This document shows, piece by piece, positions 17,149 to 25,827 of a DNA stretch of 34,424 nt. This DNA is from Candidatus Jorgensenbacteria bacterium (GTDB lineage: Bacteria > Patescibacteriota > Minisyncoccia > UBA6257 > GWB1-50-10), in contig JACRFG010000034.1 in NCBI GenBank assembly GCA_016234345.1, positions 1 through 34,424 of the forward strand, read 5' to 3'. Every line of letters starts with the position of its first letter. The first letter of the stretch is position 1. The translations under genes were made by a program, and so were the position numbers. The notes under the pieces are model-generated. The model was not told where the DNA came from. It saw only the letters and a list, made by a program, of their open reading frames with translations, and ran no database searches.

Positions 17149-18504
17149 TTATAACACCACCGATTCTCCGAGCGAAGGAACTTCTGCTTCAACAGCCAAT
17201 TCATCTTTTATCTTTTGAGCCAACGGTACGGCTTGATCTTCTTCACCCTGCACAATAAAAAGTCTTTTGAGATTTAATCTCATAGGCGAAACCCACTTTA
17301 ATAACTGTGTTTGATCGGCATGAGCTGAATAACCGCTGATAGATTTTACCCGGCAACGAACCGGTATTTCATTACCGTATATGCGCACCGATTTTGCTCC
17401 ATCCAGAATTTGCCGACCTAAAGATCCTTTGGCTTGATGACCAACTATAAGAATTGAATTGCGATGATCGGAAAGATACTGTTCTTCGTGACGCAGAATT
17501 CTCCCCGCATTCGACATGCCCGATCCGGCAATGATAACTTTTGGTGGCGGTACCTCGCTTATTTCTTTGGATTGATGCCTGGTTAAGGTCATCCGGAGAC
17601 CCGGAAAATTGAAGATCGCATCCCCTTTCTCAATAAGGTGCATAGAATCGGAATTAAAATACGTGGGATCTTGAGAATATTTCTGGTACACCGAAGTAAG
17701 TCTTATCGCCAAAGGACTATCAATAAAAACAGGAATGCGGGGAATTCTGCCGTTTTCCACAAGTTCGTTTAATTCGAAAATCATTTCTTGCGTACGCTCA
17801 AGAGCAAAAGCCGGTATCATAAACGTTCCTTTGGTTTTAACCGTCTCTTCAATCATGTCTTCAAGAATATCCTTCCGTTTAGCCAGATCTTCATGCAAAC
17901 GGTTGCCATAAACCGATTCGATAAGAGCGTAATCGGCGTTTTCTATGTACTCGGTGGATTTTATAAACGGCGATGGATTATTGCCCAGATCTCCGGAAAA
18001 CACTATTTTCTTTCCTTCGGCCTCAATGAATATGGAAGCGGAACCTAAAATATGGCCGGCATCGTAAAATTCGATAACAAAGTTTCCAATAGTAACCCGG
18101 TTATGATATGAAACCTTATGCCACAAAGGCATAAGACGGATAACATCATTAATATCATAAAGCGGCGGCCGTTTATGCTTCTCAGCTTCCTCATAAAGAA
18201 TGTGTTCGGAGTCCAATAACAAAACCTCGCTAAAATCTTTGGTTGGTGGGGTTGAAAATATTTGGCCGCGGAAACCAGCGCGGTAAAACTGCGGCAGTCG
18301 ACCGACGTGATCAATGTGGGCATGAGTTATGAAAACCGCTGTAATTTCACTCGGCTTATAAGGAAATGGCTCGAAGTTCTGTTTTTCAGAATATGAACCC
18401 CCCTGATGCAAACCACAATCAATTAAAATTTTGGTGTCACCGGACTCAAGTAAATAATTGGCTCCCGTAACCGACCGGGCACCGCCACAAAAAGTTAATC
18501 GCAT
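17149..18504 (-). CDS. MBL-fold beta-CASP RNA-processing exonuclease-like protein
   Basis: THAHIDHVGRLP, SGDLGNNPSP, IPAFALERTQEMIFEL, SGYSAHADQ. Confidence 0.9.
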   Translation of the reverse strand: MRLTFCGGARSVTGANYLLESGDTKILIDCGLHQGGSYSEKQNFEPFPYKPSEITAVFITHAHIDHVGRLPQFYRAGFRGQIFSTPPTKDFSEVLLLDSEHILYEEAEKHKRPPLYDINDVIRLMPLWHKVSYHNRVTIGNFVIEFYDAGHILGSASIFIEAEGKKIVFSGDLGNNPSPFIKSTEYIENADYALIESVYGNRLHEDLAKRKDILEDMIEETVKTKGTFMIPAFALERTQEMIFELNELVENGRIPRIPVFIDSPLAIRLTSVYQKYSQDPTYFNSDSMHLIEKGDAIFNFPGLRMTLTRHQSKEISEVPPPKVIIAGSGMSNAGRILRHEEQYLSDHRNSILIVGHQAKGSLGRQILDGAKSVRIYGNEIPVRCRVKSISGYSAHADQTQLLKWVSPMRLNLKRLFIVQGEEDQAVPLAQKIKDELAVEAEVPSLGESVVL

Positions 18505-18574
18505 AATATATTAGCTATTATATGCTCAATTGTTTCGAAAGAAAAACCTAGATAGATTATGTTTATCGATTATC

Positions 18575-18603
18575 TTGACATTCTATCAATAGTAGTATAT
18601 TAT
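18575..18603 (+). promoter_or_regulatory. Sigma70-like promoter
   Basis: TTGACA (18575-18580), 17-nt spacer, TATTAT (18598-18603). Confidence 0.7.
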
Positions 18604-18641
18604 TATAATTAGTACTTAACAAACTCTGCGGAGAAAACATC

Positions 18642-18941
18642 ATGATGTCTGACTTCTTATCCGAACAACCAGGTTCGTTCATGTTCTGGTTTCAAATTGT
18701 ATTCAGTATTGTTGGAAATTTCTGTCTTTCTTATTTCTTCCCCTCTCGCCGTTTACAATCAATAAAATGGCGAACTCGTGTTATTGGAAACGCATTTCCT
18801 GCAATAGTAATACCCTTCGCTCTTATTTTCTTCTTCAATACCCAACCACTACTTTCATGCGCTATCGGCTTTGCCTTTTTTGTAGGCGGAACGGTGGCCG
18901 ATCTTATGCTATATGCAAAAGAAAGGGGTAAAATATTGTGA
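18642..18941 (+). CDS. Small membrane protein, unknown function
   Basis: Three or so TM-like segments; promoter and GGAGA upstream. Confidence 0.65.
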   Translation: MMSDFLSEQPGSFMFWFQIVFSIVGNFCLSYFFPSRRLQSIKWRTRVIGNAFPAIVIPFALIFFFNTQPLLSCAIGFAFFVGGTVADLMLYAKERGKIL

Positions 18942-19216
18942 AACAGAATCCAGAAGTATTTGTAGAAACAGTTGCCTCTGATGGTTCTTCGGTAAAAATA
19001 TGGGCTGGGAGTGTATTCTTTGTTTTTGGTTTAGATGAAAAGGGCCAACCGAAAGAATTGTCTCGTGGAAGCTTGAGCCAATATTTCGATCGTAGCGCCC
19101 TCCGAACACCACCCAAACTCTACGCCGACGCCATAAAACAAGCCGCAGGAATCTTGAGAGATCGAAGAAAAACCATTAAGGTCAAATCATTGCAACTATC
19201 ATTCGTATTTTCATAA
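18938..19216 (+). CDS. Small hypothetical protein (92 aa), GTG start overlapping the previous stop
   Basis: 4-nt overlap coupling with the preceding ORF; terminator directly after. Confidence 0.6.
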   Translation: MKQNPEVFVETVASDGSSVKIWAGSVFFVFGLDEKGQPKELSRGSLSQYFDRSALRTPPKLYADAIKQAAGILRDRRKTIKVKSLQLSFVFS

Positions 19217-19241
19217 AGCCCCATGTTTCATGGGGCTTTTG
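19215..19241 (+). terminator. Rho-independent terminator
   Basis: AAAGCCCCATG-TTT-CATGGGGCTTTT. Confidence 0.85.
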
Positions 19242-19290
19242 TGTATTACACCAAAACACTTAATCGTTCTCATGGATTTAAAAGAGGACC

Positions 19291-20574
19291 TTAAATGCTT
19301 TTATTGCTAGTGTTTTTTAAAGCTTCTTCCACAGCACACCGTTCACTCCAAGAAATCTTTTTACCGCGCGCCACATGAATCCATCGCTCGCTACCCTTGC
19401 CTGTAATCACTACCACATCTCCTTTTTTAGCGATGGAAACGGCTTTTTGAATAGCCTCCTTGCGATCAAGAACGCAGAAATAATGATCCGGCCTCAACCG
19501 AGGATGGTCAATCTCAAGAAAACCGTCCTCAACTTCTTTTATTATTTCCATAGGATCTTCGTCGTAAGGATCTTCGTTGGTTAATATAATTTTGCTGCAA
19601 TGGGTTGCGGCAATTTTACCCATAGCCGAACGTTTCCACTTGTCACGACCTCCGCCAGCCGACCCCAAAACACAAATTAATTCTCCTCCTGATCGCGGAG
19701 TAAGGGCTACCGGATCAAGTGCTTGATACACTTTCTCAAGCGAATCCGGCGTATGCGCATAATCAATCACCACAGAAAATGGCTGCTTCTGAACAAATTC
19801 AAGCCGGCCGGGAACACCACGAAAACTATCGAGAGCGCGCTGGATACTCGGCCAATCAACTCGTAAAGTGCGTGCAATCGCAACCGCTGCAGCCGCATTC
19901 TCAAGATTAAAATCAGCCAAAAGCCAGTCGCCTATGACGCGACGGCTCGCTTGAGACCTCAAATCATAATGCCGTCCTAATTCCTCTTTTATGAAACGGT
20001 CACGGCTGAAAAAATTTATTTTGGCATCGGGTACCCGACGAGCAGCTTCTTCAAAATAGTGGTGATTTGCGTCGTTTTCATTAATAAAAAAATGCTTCGT
20101 TGTTTTCTTTGATTTGGCTAAATACCGGAAAAAATCTACCTTAGCTTCGCGATATTCCTCAAATGATCCGTGAGACTCTATGTGTTCCGGCGCCAAATTA
20201 ATAAAGACTGCCGCATCCCAATCAATAAAACGGTGGCGGTGCTGTGTTACGCCCTGAGAAGTAACTTCAATGAGCGCGAACTCGCATTTGGCCTTAACCG
20301 CGTCTTTCAAAAAACCTTGTATGGCCAACCTCCCCGGCATGGTGTTATCCGAAAGGTTGGCCGCATCATGCGCACACACTTTTCGGCGCACCGAAGAAAG
20401 GAGCGCTGTCCGCTTGCCAGCCGCCTCAAGCGTAGCATTGATAAGTTCAAGTACGGTTGATTTACCTTTGGTGCCGGTAACGCCTATCACAAAAAGTTTG
20501 CGACTCGGAAAACCGAACAATAAATTACCTAAAAAAGCCAGGATTAAGTGATAATACGATTTAATAAATTGCAT
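19291..20574 (-). CDS. Mur ligase family protein, MurE-like
   Basis: VTGTKGKSTVLELI, FINLAPEHIESHGSFEEY, VVIDYAHTPDSLEKV, GSAGGGRDKWKRSAMG. Confidence 0.88.
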   Translation of the reverse strand: MQFIKSYYHLILAFLGNLLFGFPSRKLFVIGVTGTKGKSTVLELINATLEAAGKRTALLSSVRRKVCAHDAANLSDNTMPGRLAIQGFLKDAVKAKCEFALIEVTSQGVTQHRHRFIDWDAAVFINLAPEHIESHGSFEEYREAKVDFFRYLAKSKKTTKHFFINENDANHHYFEEAARRVPDAKINFFSRDRFIKEELGRHYDLRSQASRRVIGDWLLADFNLENAAAAVAIARTLRVDWPSIQRALDSFRGVPGRLEFVQKQPFSVVIDYAHTPDSLEKVYQALDPVALTPRSGGELICVLGSAGGGRDKWKRSAMGKIAATHCSKIILTNEDPYDEDPMEIIKEVEDGFLEIDHPRLRPDHYFCVLDRKEAIQKAVSIAKKGDVVVITGKGSERWIHVARGKKISWSERCAVEEALKNTSNKSI

Positions 20575-20577
20575 GGT

Positions 20578-21162
20578 TTAGGCATGCCGTGGGCGACCAA
20601 GTTCTTTAAGGGCTAGTTTTAGCTTATCTTCTACTGTTTTAGCCTCTCCTACCTGTTCCAAAGCTTGTCGCACTTCATGCCTAGAGTATCCCAATCCCGT
20701 AAGCACGTCCTCTGCTTCTTGATTAATGTTGATTGCTTGAACCGCTGTTTTTGAACGGGAATTTTTTATTTTACTTTCGAGATCAAGTATGATGCGCTCG
20801 GCTGTTTTTCGACCAATGCCCGAGGCATGCGTTAAAAGATCGCTTCTTTTTTCAATAATCGCGGCCATAATATTAGGGACGGAGTCAACATCAAGAACAG
20901 ATAATGAGGTCCTAGGGCCAACTCCGGCCACCGCATTCAAAAGCTCAAAAAGCCTAAGTGCTTCTTCTTCCAAAAACCCAAAAAGCTCTATCCTCTCTTC
21001 GCGAACATATAAAAAAGTATAGAGATCTATCTCGCTACCCAATGACGGAAGCTTGGTTAGTGTTCGATTGTTGGTAGTTACCTTAAATCCAATGCCGCCA
21101 ATTCGTACCACCAAAAGATTTTCACCGCACTCAACTAATTCACCGTGCAAAGTGTAGATCAT
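20578..21162 (-). CDS. ruvA: Holliday junction branch migration protein RuvA
   Basis: MIYTLHGELVECGENLLVVRIGGIGFKV..., GVGPRTSLSVL, GIGRKTAERIILDL. Confidence 0.93.
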   Translation of the reverse strand: MIYTLHGELVECGENLLVVRIGGIGFKVTTNNRTLTKLPSLGSEIDLYTFLYVREERIELFGFLEEEALRLFELLNAVAGVGPRTSLSVLDVDSVPNIMAAIIEKRSDLLTHASGIGRKTAERIILDLESKIKNSRSKTAVQAININQEAEDVLTGLGYSRHEVRQALEQVGEAKTVEDKLKLALKELGRPRHA

Positions 21163-21205
21163 CTTTTTTACATTATATATTAGAAAAGGCCTAGCTGCAC
21201 TCACC

Positions 21206-21234
21206 TTGACGCCATGCTTAATTTACTCTATCTT
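21206..21234 (+). promoter_or_regulatory. Candidate promoter
   Basis: TTGACG (21206-21211), 17-nt spacer, TATCTT (21229-21234). Confidence 0.45.
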
Positions 21235-21281
21235 GATCAAAGCCTTAATTTTATTTAAAAACAGACCAAGGAGACAATAAA

Positions 21282-21674
21282 ATGTCGACAAAACAAGCCA
21301 AAGAAAGCATAGAAATAAAATGCGTCTTCTGTCCGGATACAATATTCGTACCCGTATATATACCTACAGATAAAAATCTGCCGGTCTTACCACAATATTT
21401 TGAAAAGCGCTCTGGGCTTTCGGGACGAGATCCGTTCCTCGGTTTTTATATATTCAAAGAAAATGGGTTCGGCGTACAACTGTATAACCCCGAATATAAC
21501 CCGAAACTACCGGAACGCCCAATCGTTCCAAGGCTCGGCCTTGGCAAAGGGTTGGTTTTTTGGCTCTGCGACCATTGTAAAGATTTATTGAATCACGACC
21601 TAGAAAACATCTGGAGCGAGATTATAACCTGTAACCAAAAATACGTAGAATTTCGCATAAGAGGGGCAAATTAA
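21282..21674 (+). CDS. Hypothetical protein with two CxxC pairs (possible zinc-binding)
   Basis: SD AAGGAG upstream; CVFC near N-terminus and CDHC near C-terminus; terminator overlapping the stop. Confidence 0.7.
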   Translation: MSTKQAKESIEIKCVFCPDTIFVPVYIPTDKNLPVLPQYFEKRSGLSGRDPFLGFYIFKENGFGVQLYNPEYNPKLPERPIVPRLGLGKGLVFWLCDHCKDLLNHDLENIWSEIITCNQKYVEFRIRGAN

Positions 21675-21692
21675 TGCCTCTCTTTATTTTTA
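21661..21692 (+). terminator. Rho-independent terminator overlapping the stop codon
   Basis: GAGGGGC-AAATTAAT-GCCTCTC then TTTATTTTT. Confidence 0.7.
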
Positions 21693-21702
21693 GTTTTTGT
21701 AG

Positions 21703-21731
21703 TTGACTCAAAAAGCGTACATCGCTATAGT
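21703..21731 (+). promoter_or_regulatory. Promoter of rpsT
   Basis: TTGACT (21703-21708), 17-nt spacer, TATAGT (21726-21731), 7 nt before ATG. Confidence 0.65.
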
Positions 21732-21738
21732 AAACGTT

Positions 21739-22005
21739 ATGCCAAGAATAGCTTCAGCCAAAAAAGCTCTCAGGCAAAACGTCCGGCGCCGAACCCGTAA
21801 CCTAGAACGCCAGAAAAATCTTAAAACAGCCTTAAAAGATTACCGTAAGCTTCTCACAGGCAATAAAACCGAGGAAGCCAAACGATATCTTTCTAGCGTC
21901 TATAAGACACTCGACAAAATGGCTAAGGTTGGTTTTATCAAAACCGGCAGAGCTAATCGCCTTAAATCAAGGCTTTCTAAAAAACTCAAGACAGATAAGA
22001 AATAA
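21739..22005 (+). CDS. rpsT: Ribosomal protein bS20
   Basis: MPRIASAKKALRQNVRRRTRNLERQKNLKTALKDYRKLL...GRANRLKSRLSKKLK. Confidence 0.92.
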   Translation: MPRIASAKKALRQNVRRRTRNLERQKNLKTALKDYRKLLTGNKTEEAKRYLSSVYKTLDKMAKVGFIKTGRANRLKSRLSKKLKTDKK

Positions 22006-22025
22006 CGGTTTGGGGATCTTTGCGC

Positions 22026-22835
22026 CTATTTACCGATGGCAAAATCGGTCAACGCTTCTTCGTACTCTAGAGAGCCACTTTTTATCGATATATCATAATC
22101 AGCCAGAAGATTAATATCATTGCTCCGGGCTTGATAAGCCATTGAATTAAAAATATACGCTGGAGCATCACCTTGAACCAATGCCTGTTCAAGTAAACAT
22201 AGTTTTTTTGAAACTTGAGAAGTTCCCAAAAATTCTCGAGCCAGACCAAAAACTTCGCTCCGCGGCAACCATTGAACCAGCGAACGTAGATCGAGTAATG
22301 TGATTGGTTGAGAAAAATTAGCCAACGAAATTTTGTCTAATTCATTAATCAACATCCAACTACGGTTTTCAAGTGATTGAACGTATTCGAAGAAAAACCG
22401 TTCCGCCTCCGGAGCAAATACAAGATTCCTTATAAAGGATTCTTTTTTTATAAAACTTTCGAGCAAGCGGCCATCGGGATAATCAAATAATTGTGATTTA
22501 ACTGGATCTTTGAGCAGAAAAGAAAACTTTTTGGTTGGTTTGTCTTCGTCGGAAATTATAACAAAAGTCTTTGTTGTTTTAATTTCAGCCTTAAGAGCTG
22601 AAACCCATTCCGGTTCATCGACTGATCCACCATCTTTCACTATTAAAACTTTCGATTCTACGAACATTGAAGGCTGTGACAAAAAATTCTTGGCTCGCGT
22701 CCAATCAACCGAATCATGACCTAAATCAACTCCATAGAGATCAATAACTTGATTCTTCCTACGATATTCTGAAATAAATTCTTGTGTTTTTTTATGACGC
22801 CGGTACGAATCCGAACCGTAAAGATAAATGATCAC
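22026..22835 (-). CDS. holA: DNA polymerase III delta subunit-like (HolA family)
   Basis: IIYLYGSDSYRRHKKTQEFI...; HolA-like organisation, convergent to rpsT. Start GTG at 22835, because the longer ORF start runs through a terminator hairpin. Confidence 0.65.
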   Translation of the reverse strand: MIIYLYGSDSYRRHKKTQEFISEYRRKNQVIDLYGVDLGHDSVDWTRAKNFLSQPSMFVESKVLIVKDGGSVDEPEWVSALKAEIKTTKTFVIISDEDKPTKKFSFLLKDPVKSQLFDYPDGRLLESFIKKESFIRNLVFAPEAERFFFEYVQSLENRSWMLINELDKISLANFSQPITLLDLRSLVQWLPRSEVFGLAREFLGTSQVSKKLCLLEQALVQGDAPAYIFNSMAYQARSNDINLLADYDISIKSGSLEYEEALTDFAIGK

Positions 22836-22842
22836 TGAATAA

Positions 22843-22882
22843 GTATAAAACAAAGCCCCCCCGCCTTCGAATGAAGTGTGGG
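22843..22882 (-). terminator. Rho-independent terminator of the SPFH gene
   Basis: Minus strand CCCTCCCACACTTC-ATTC-GAAGGCGGGGGGG then CTTTGTTTT. Confidence 0.65.
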
Positions 22883-22905
22883 AGGGAATTAATCGATTTT
22901 GCAAA

Positions 22906-23847
22906 TTATTTGTTCTTAGCTGTCTTCTCGCCTGATATATCCATGGTTCCTACAATCGGCACGCCCATCGGGCCAACCGGAAGATAAATAGTCGTATGAT
23001 TCGGGGAATTAACCATTGCTTTCTGAGCATCAATGGCTTCATGCTGAAGATACTGTGATGTAAGTCTGGCATTGATGATCTCCATAGCTTTAGCAATCCC
23101 CTCGGCATCAACGATCCGTTTTTGTTTCTCTTTCTCCTGAATCTTAATCTCGATATCTTTCCGTTCCAATTCTTGGGAAGCGGCTAATTTTTGTGCTACC
23201 GCGTTTGATACCTGCGGCGGATACTGAATGTTCCCGACAACAACGTTTGTAATCTCAAAAGGAGTGTTAATGAATCTTTTTTGAAGCCTCTCGGTAAGAT
23301 TCTTACCGATTTGATCAATCTTATCCTTGATCTCCAAGGCCCTTAAAGATTGGATTTCGCTACGGGCCATTGTCCGCAAAGGCTCTTTAAGATTGTTGTT
23401 GTAGGCAATTTGAGCAACTTGATCGGATTGCTGACCAGCCTCAAGAATAGTAAATCCTTCTACGAAGGATTGAATGCGTTCCGGATTTATCCTGAAAATG
23501 GTATGAATTTTGAAACTAACCTTCAGATTATCACTCGAGAGAACGTCTTGGTCATTCGAGAATTCTTCGGTATAGGTATACGGCGTGATACTCACATTAG
23601 TCACCTCATACATCCAGTTTCTACCAGGTGATCCCGGTCCTTTTTGAAGACCGATGAATTTGGCTTGCCCGAAAACCGCTCCTTGAGTAACGTACCCAAC
23701 ATAGCCAGCCGGCGTATAGGGATTTCCTGACCCCACAAACCAGACGATCGAAACAATGAAAGTAATGACTGCGAACACGATCGCGCCTATCATCATTCTC
23801 TTCCTGTTTCGTGTTTTCTGCTCTTCTTTCACATAATCATCGCTCAT
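22906..23847 (-). CDS. SPFH/Band 7 (prohibitin-like) membrane protein
   Basis: N-terminal TM, then prohibitin-type coiled coil (AQKLAASQELERKDIEIKIQEKEKQKRIVDAEGIAKAMEII). Confidence 0.85.
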   Translation of the reverse strand: MSDDYVKEEQKTRNRKRMMIGAIVFAVITFIVSIVWFVGSGNPYTPAGYVGYVTQGAVFGQAKFIGLQKGPGSPGRNWMYEVTNVSITPYTYTEEFSNDQDVLSSDNLKVSFKIHTIFRINPERIQSFVEGFTILEAGQQSDQVAQIAYNNNLKEPLRTMARSEIQSLRALEIKDKIDQIGKNLTERLQKRFINTPFEITNVVVGNIQYPPQVSNAVAQKLAASQELERKDIEIKIQEKEKQKRIVDAEGIAKAMEIINARLTSQYLQHEAIDAQKAMVNSPNHTTIYLPVGPMGVPIVGTMDISGEKTAKNK

Positions 23848-23943
23848 TGACTTACTTATCCTTTCTTACTTTTTAATGATTGATTTGATTAATTAGATTG
23901 TTAAGGATTGCAAAAACTATTGTGCGTCAATATATTTTATATG

Positions 23944-24822
23944 TCAATGCCTCTGACATTTTGGACAAAAATGGGCTGAACGGCCACCGACCACAATTCG
24001 TTTGATCGGCTGCTTACAACGCGGACAAGGTTCGCCGGTTCGCTGATAAGCGTAACGAACCACATCATATCCGCCCCGCCGACCGCTTACGTCACGATAA
24101 TTATCAATAGAGCTACCATGAAGCGCAAGCGCTTTTTTTAAAATTCTCTTGATTGAGGCGTAAAGACGCTTTAATTGTGCTTCGTTTAATTTCTCGGCCC
24201 TACTTAAAGGGTGTATTCTAGCCAACCATAAAGCCTCATCGGCATATATATTGCCGATACCGCTTATAAAATCCTGATCCATTAACACTGGTTTAATTCT
24301 GCCTCGTTTATTATTGAATAGCGCTTTAAAATTCTTGTAATAAAAGGTTGGCTCGAGTGGTTCCGGCCCGAGTCCTTTTATTTCTGGTAATGAAATTATT
24401 GTTTGGGTAGGTCCAAAACGAACCTTAGCTAACCGACGGACATCCGAAAGACCAAGAGCTTCGTTGTTATCGAAAAACAATATTAACCGGAGATATTGAT
24501 TGATTTTATCCTCTCGAAGAGGCCCGCTTTTTAAGCTTAGCCATTTACCGTTAACCGACTTCCATTTACCAAAAAGCAAATGACCGGTAATTTTTTGATG
24601 TACTAGAAGCATACAATCATCGGAAAGGCTAAATAAAATGTTTTTACCGCGTCTTTCAATCTTTAAAATCTTCTTCCTTATAACGCATTTTCTAAGTGCG
24701 TTTTCTCCGCCGGACGCACGTAAGTATTTGCGCCAATCAGTCCATATTTTCTTTATCTTTCGACCAATAATGCGTTGTTTAAGACCACGAACAATTGTTT
24801 CAACTTCAGGTAATTCGGGCAT
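23944..24822 (-). CDS. mutM: Formamidopyrimidine-DNA glycosylase
   Basis: MPELPEVETIVRGL start, DQDFISGIGNIYADEALW, C-terminal zinc finger PCPRC...FCPKCQ. Confidence 0.95.
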   Translation of the reverse strand: MPELPEVETIVRGLKQRIIGRKIKKIWTDWRKYLRASGGENALRKCVIRKKILKIERRGKNILFSLSDDCMLLVHQKITGHLLFGKWKSVNGKWLSLKSGPLREDKINQYLRLILFFDNNEALGLSDVRRLAKVRFGPTQTIISLPEIKGLGPEPLEPTFYYKNFKALFNNKRGRIKPVLMDQDFISGIGNIYADEALWLARIHPLSRAEKLNEAQLKRLYASIKRILKKALALHGSSIDNYRDVSGRRGGYDVVRYAYQRTGEPCPRCKQPIKRIVVGGRSAHFCPKCQRH

Positions 24823-24840
24823 GCTTCTATTGTAAAACAT

Positions 24841-24868
24841 ATAGCCCCATTCTTCCGAATGGGGCTAT
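24841..24868 (-). terminator. Hairpin, likely terminator of the 24881-25696 gene
   Basis: ATAGCCCCATTC-TTCC-GAATGGGGCTAT; short T-rich tail on the minus strand. Confidence 0.55.
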
Positions 24869-24880
24869 TGATAAACATGA

Positions 24881-25696
24881 TCAATACATACGATGGAGGT
24901 CGCTGGGACCGAAAAGATATTGAACCGCGTGAGGATGGCTATCTTTGAGATTGCCTGCCTCAACATAAAAAGATCCATAATCTTTGGTACCACCGGTGTG
25001 TAAGAGGTCGCCACTTGGAGTCCGCTGCACAAATCGAACAACAAGCTTACGCTCAATACGGTAATCCCTATCGTTCGCATCAGCCGTAAAAAATACCTCA
25101 CCAGGTCCAACCACGTAAACGTCGGATGCGCCATCGATATCAACGTGAGCTTCGTAATTAGTTGCATTCGCAAACTGCTCACCGGTAATCGAACGAATCG
25201 GAAGTGTCGGAAACTTTATTTCCTTTGGCGCGTACAACACGGTTGCTGGATACGGACTCGCAGTACCCCAGTTTTGCCAATACTCAACGCGATTATCTAT
25301 ATAGACAATCTCGTTCTTGTAGAGCGGCCATTTCTCGATGAACTCTTGACCTGGCCCAGGATTACCTTGAACCCACAACACTTTTGCAGCCATTCCGATA
25401 AAATTCTTGTGGCAACTGTCGGAATATATCCGACGAACAATAGAGAGGGGCACTCTTTGAAAACCGGTGCTTACATAACCAAACGCTTCCTGACCGGGGT
25501 TTAGCCAACCCACGATTTTTCCCTCAACCACCACGTCTTCGTAAAAAGGCGTGTGGCTTTCGAGAACCACTCTGGTCTTCGGACCAATACCGAAAATCTG
25601 AGTCGGACCGGAAATAGTTACCTTGACGCCAAATTCGATTTGCGCTGACGCCATAAGAGGTATAAATAGAAAACTTAACAATATTAAGTGTTTCAT
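24881..25696 (-). CDS. Secreted hypothetical protein (signal peptide)
   Basis: MKHLILLSFLFIPLMASAQ signal peptide-like; SD AAAGGAG; consensus promoter upstream. Confidence 0.75.
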   Translation of the reverse strand: MKHLILLSFLFIPLMASAQIEFGVKVTISGPTQIFGIGPKTRVVLESHTPFYEDVVVEGKIVGWLNPGQEAFGYVSTGFQRVPLSIVRRIYSDSCHKNFIGMAAKVLWVQGNPGPGQEFIEKWPLYKNEIVYIDNRVEYWQNWGTASPYPATVLYAPKEIKFPTLPIRSITGEQFANATNYEAHVDIDGASDVYVVGPGEVFFTADANDRDYRIERKLVVRFVQRTPSGDLLHTGGTKDYGSFYVEAGNLKDSHPHAVQYLFGPSDLHRMY

Positions 25697-25747
25697 TTCT
25701 GAACTCCTTTGTTGGTTAATGAAAAAGAATGAAATTTACTAATATAT

Positions 25748-25775
25748 ATTATACTATAAAATCAACATTTGTCAA
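25748..25775 (-). promoter_or_regulatory. Consensus sigma70-like promoter
   Basis: Minus strand TTGACA (25775-25770), 16-nt spacer, TATAAT (25753-25748). Confidence 0.8.
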
Positions 25776-25791
25776 ATTACCTGTATTTTCC

Positions 25792-25820
25792 TTGCATTTA
25801 AGGCGTTAAAAAGATACACT
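25792..25820 (+). promoter_or_regulatory. Promoter of the GspE-like gene, abutting ATG
   Basis: TTGCAT (25792-25797), 17-nt spacer, TACACT (25815-25820), ATG at 25828. Confidence 0.5.
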
Positions 25821-25827
25821 GGATATA

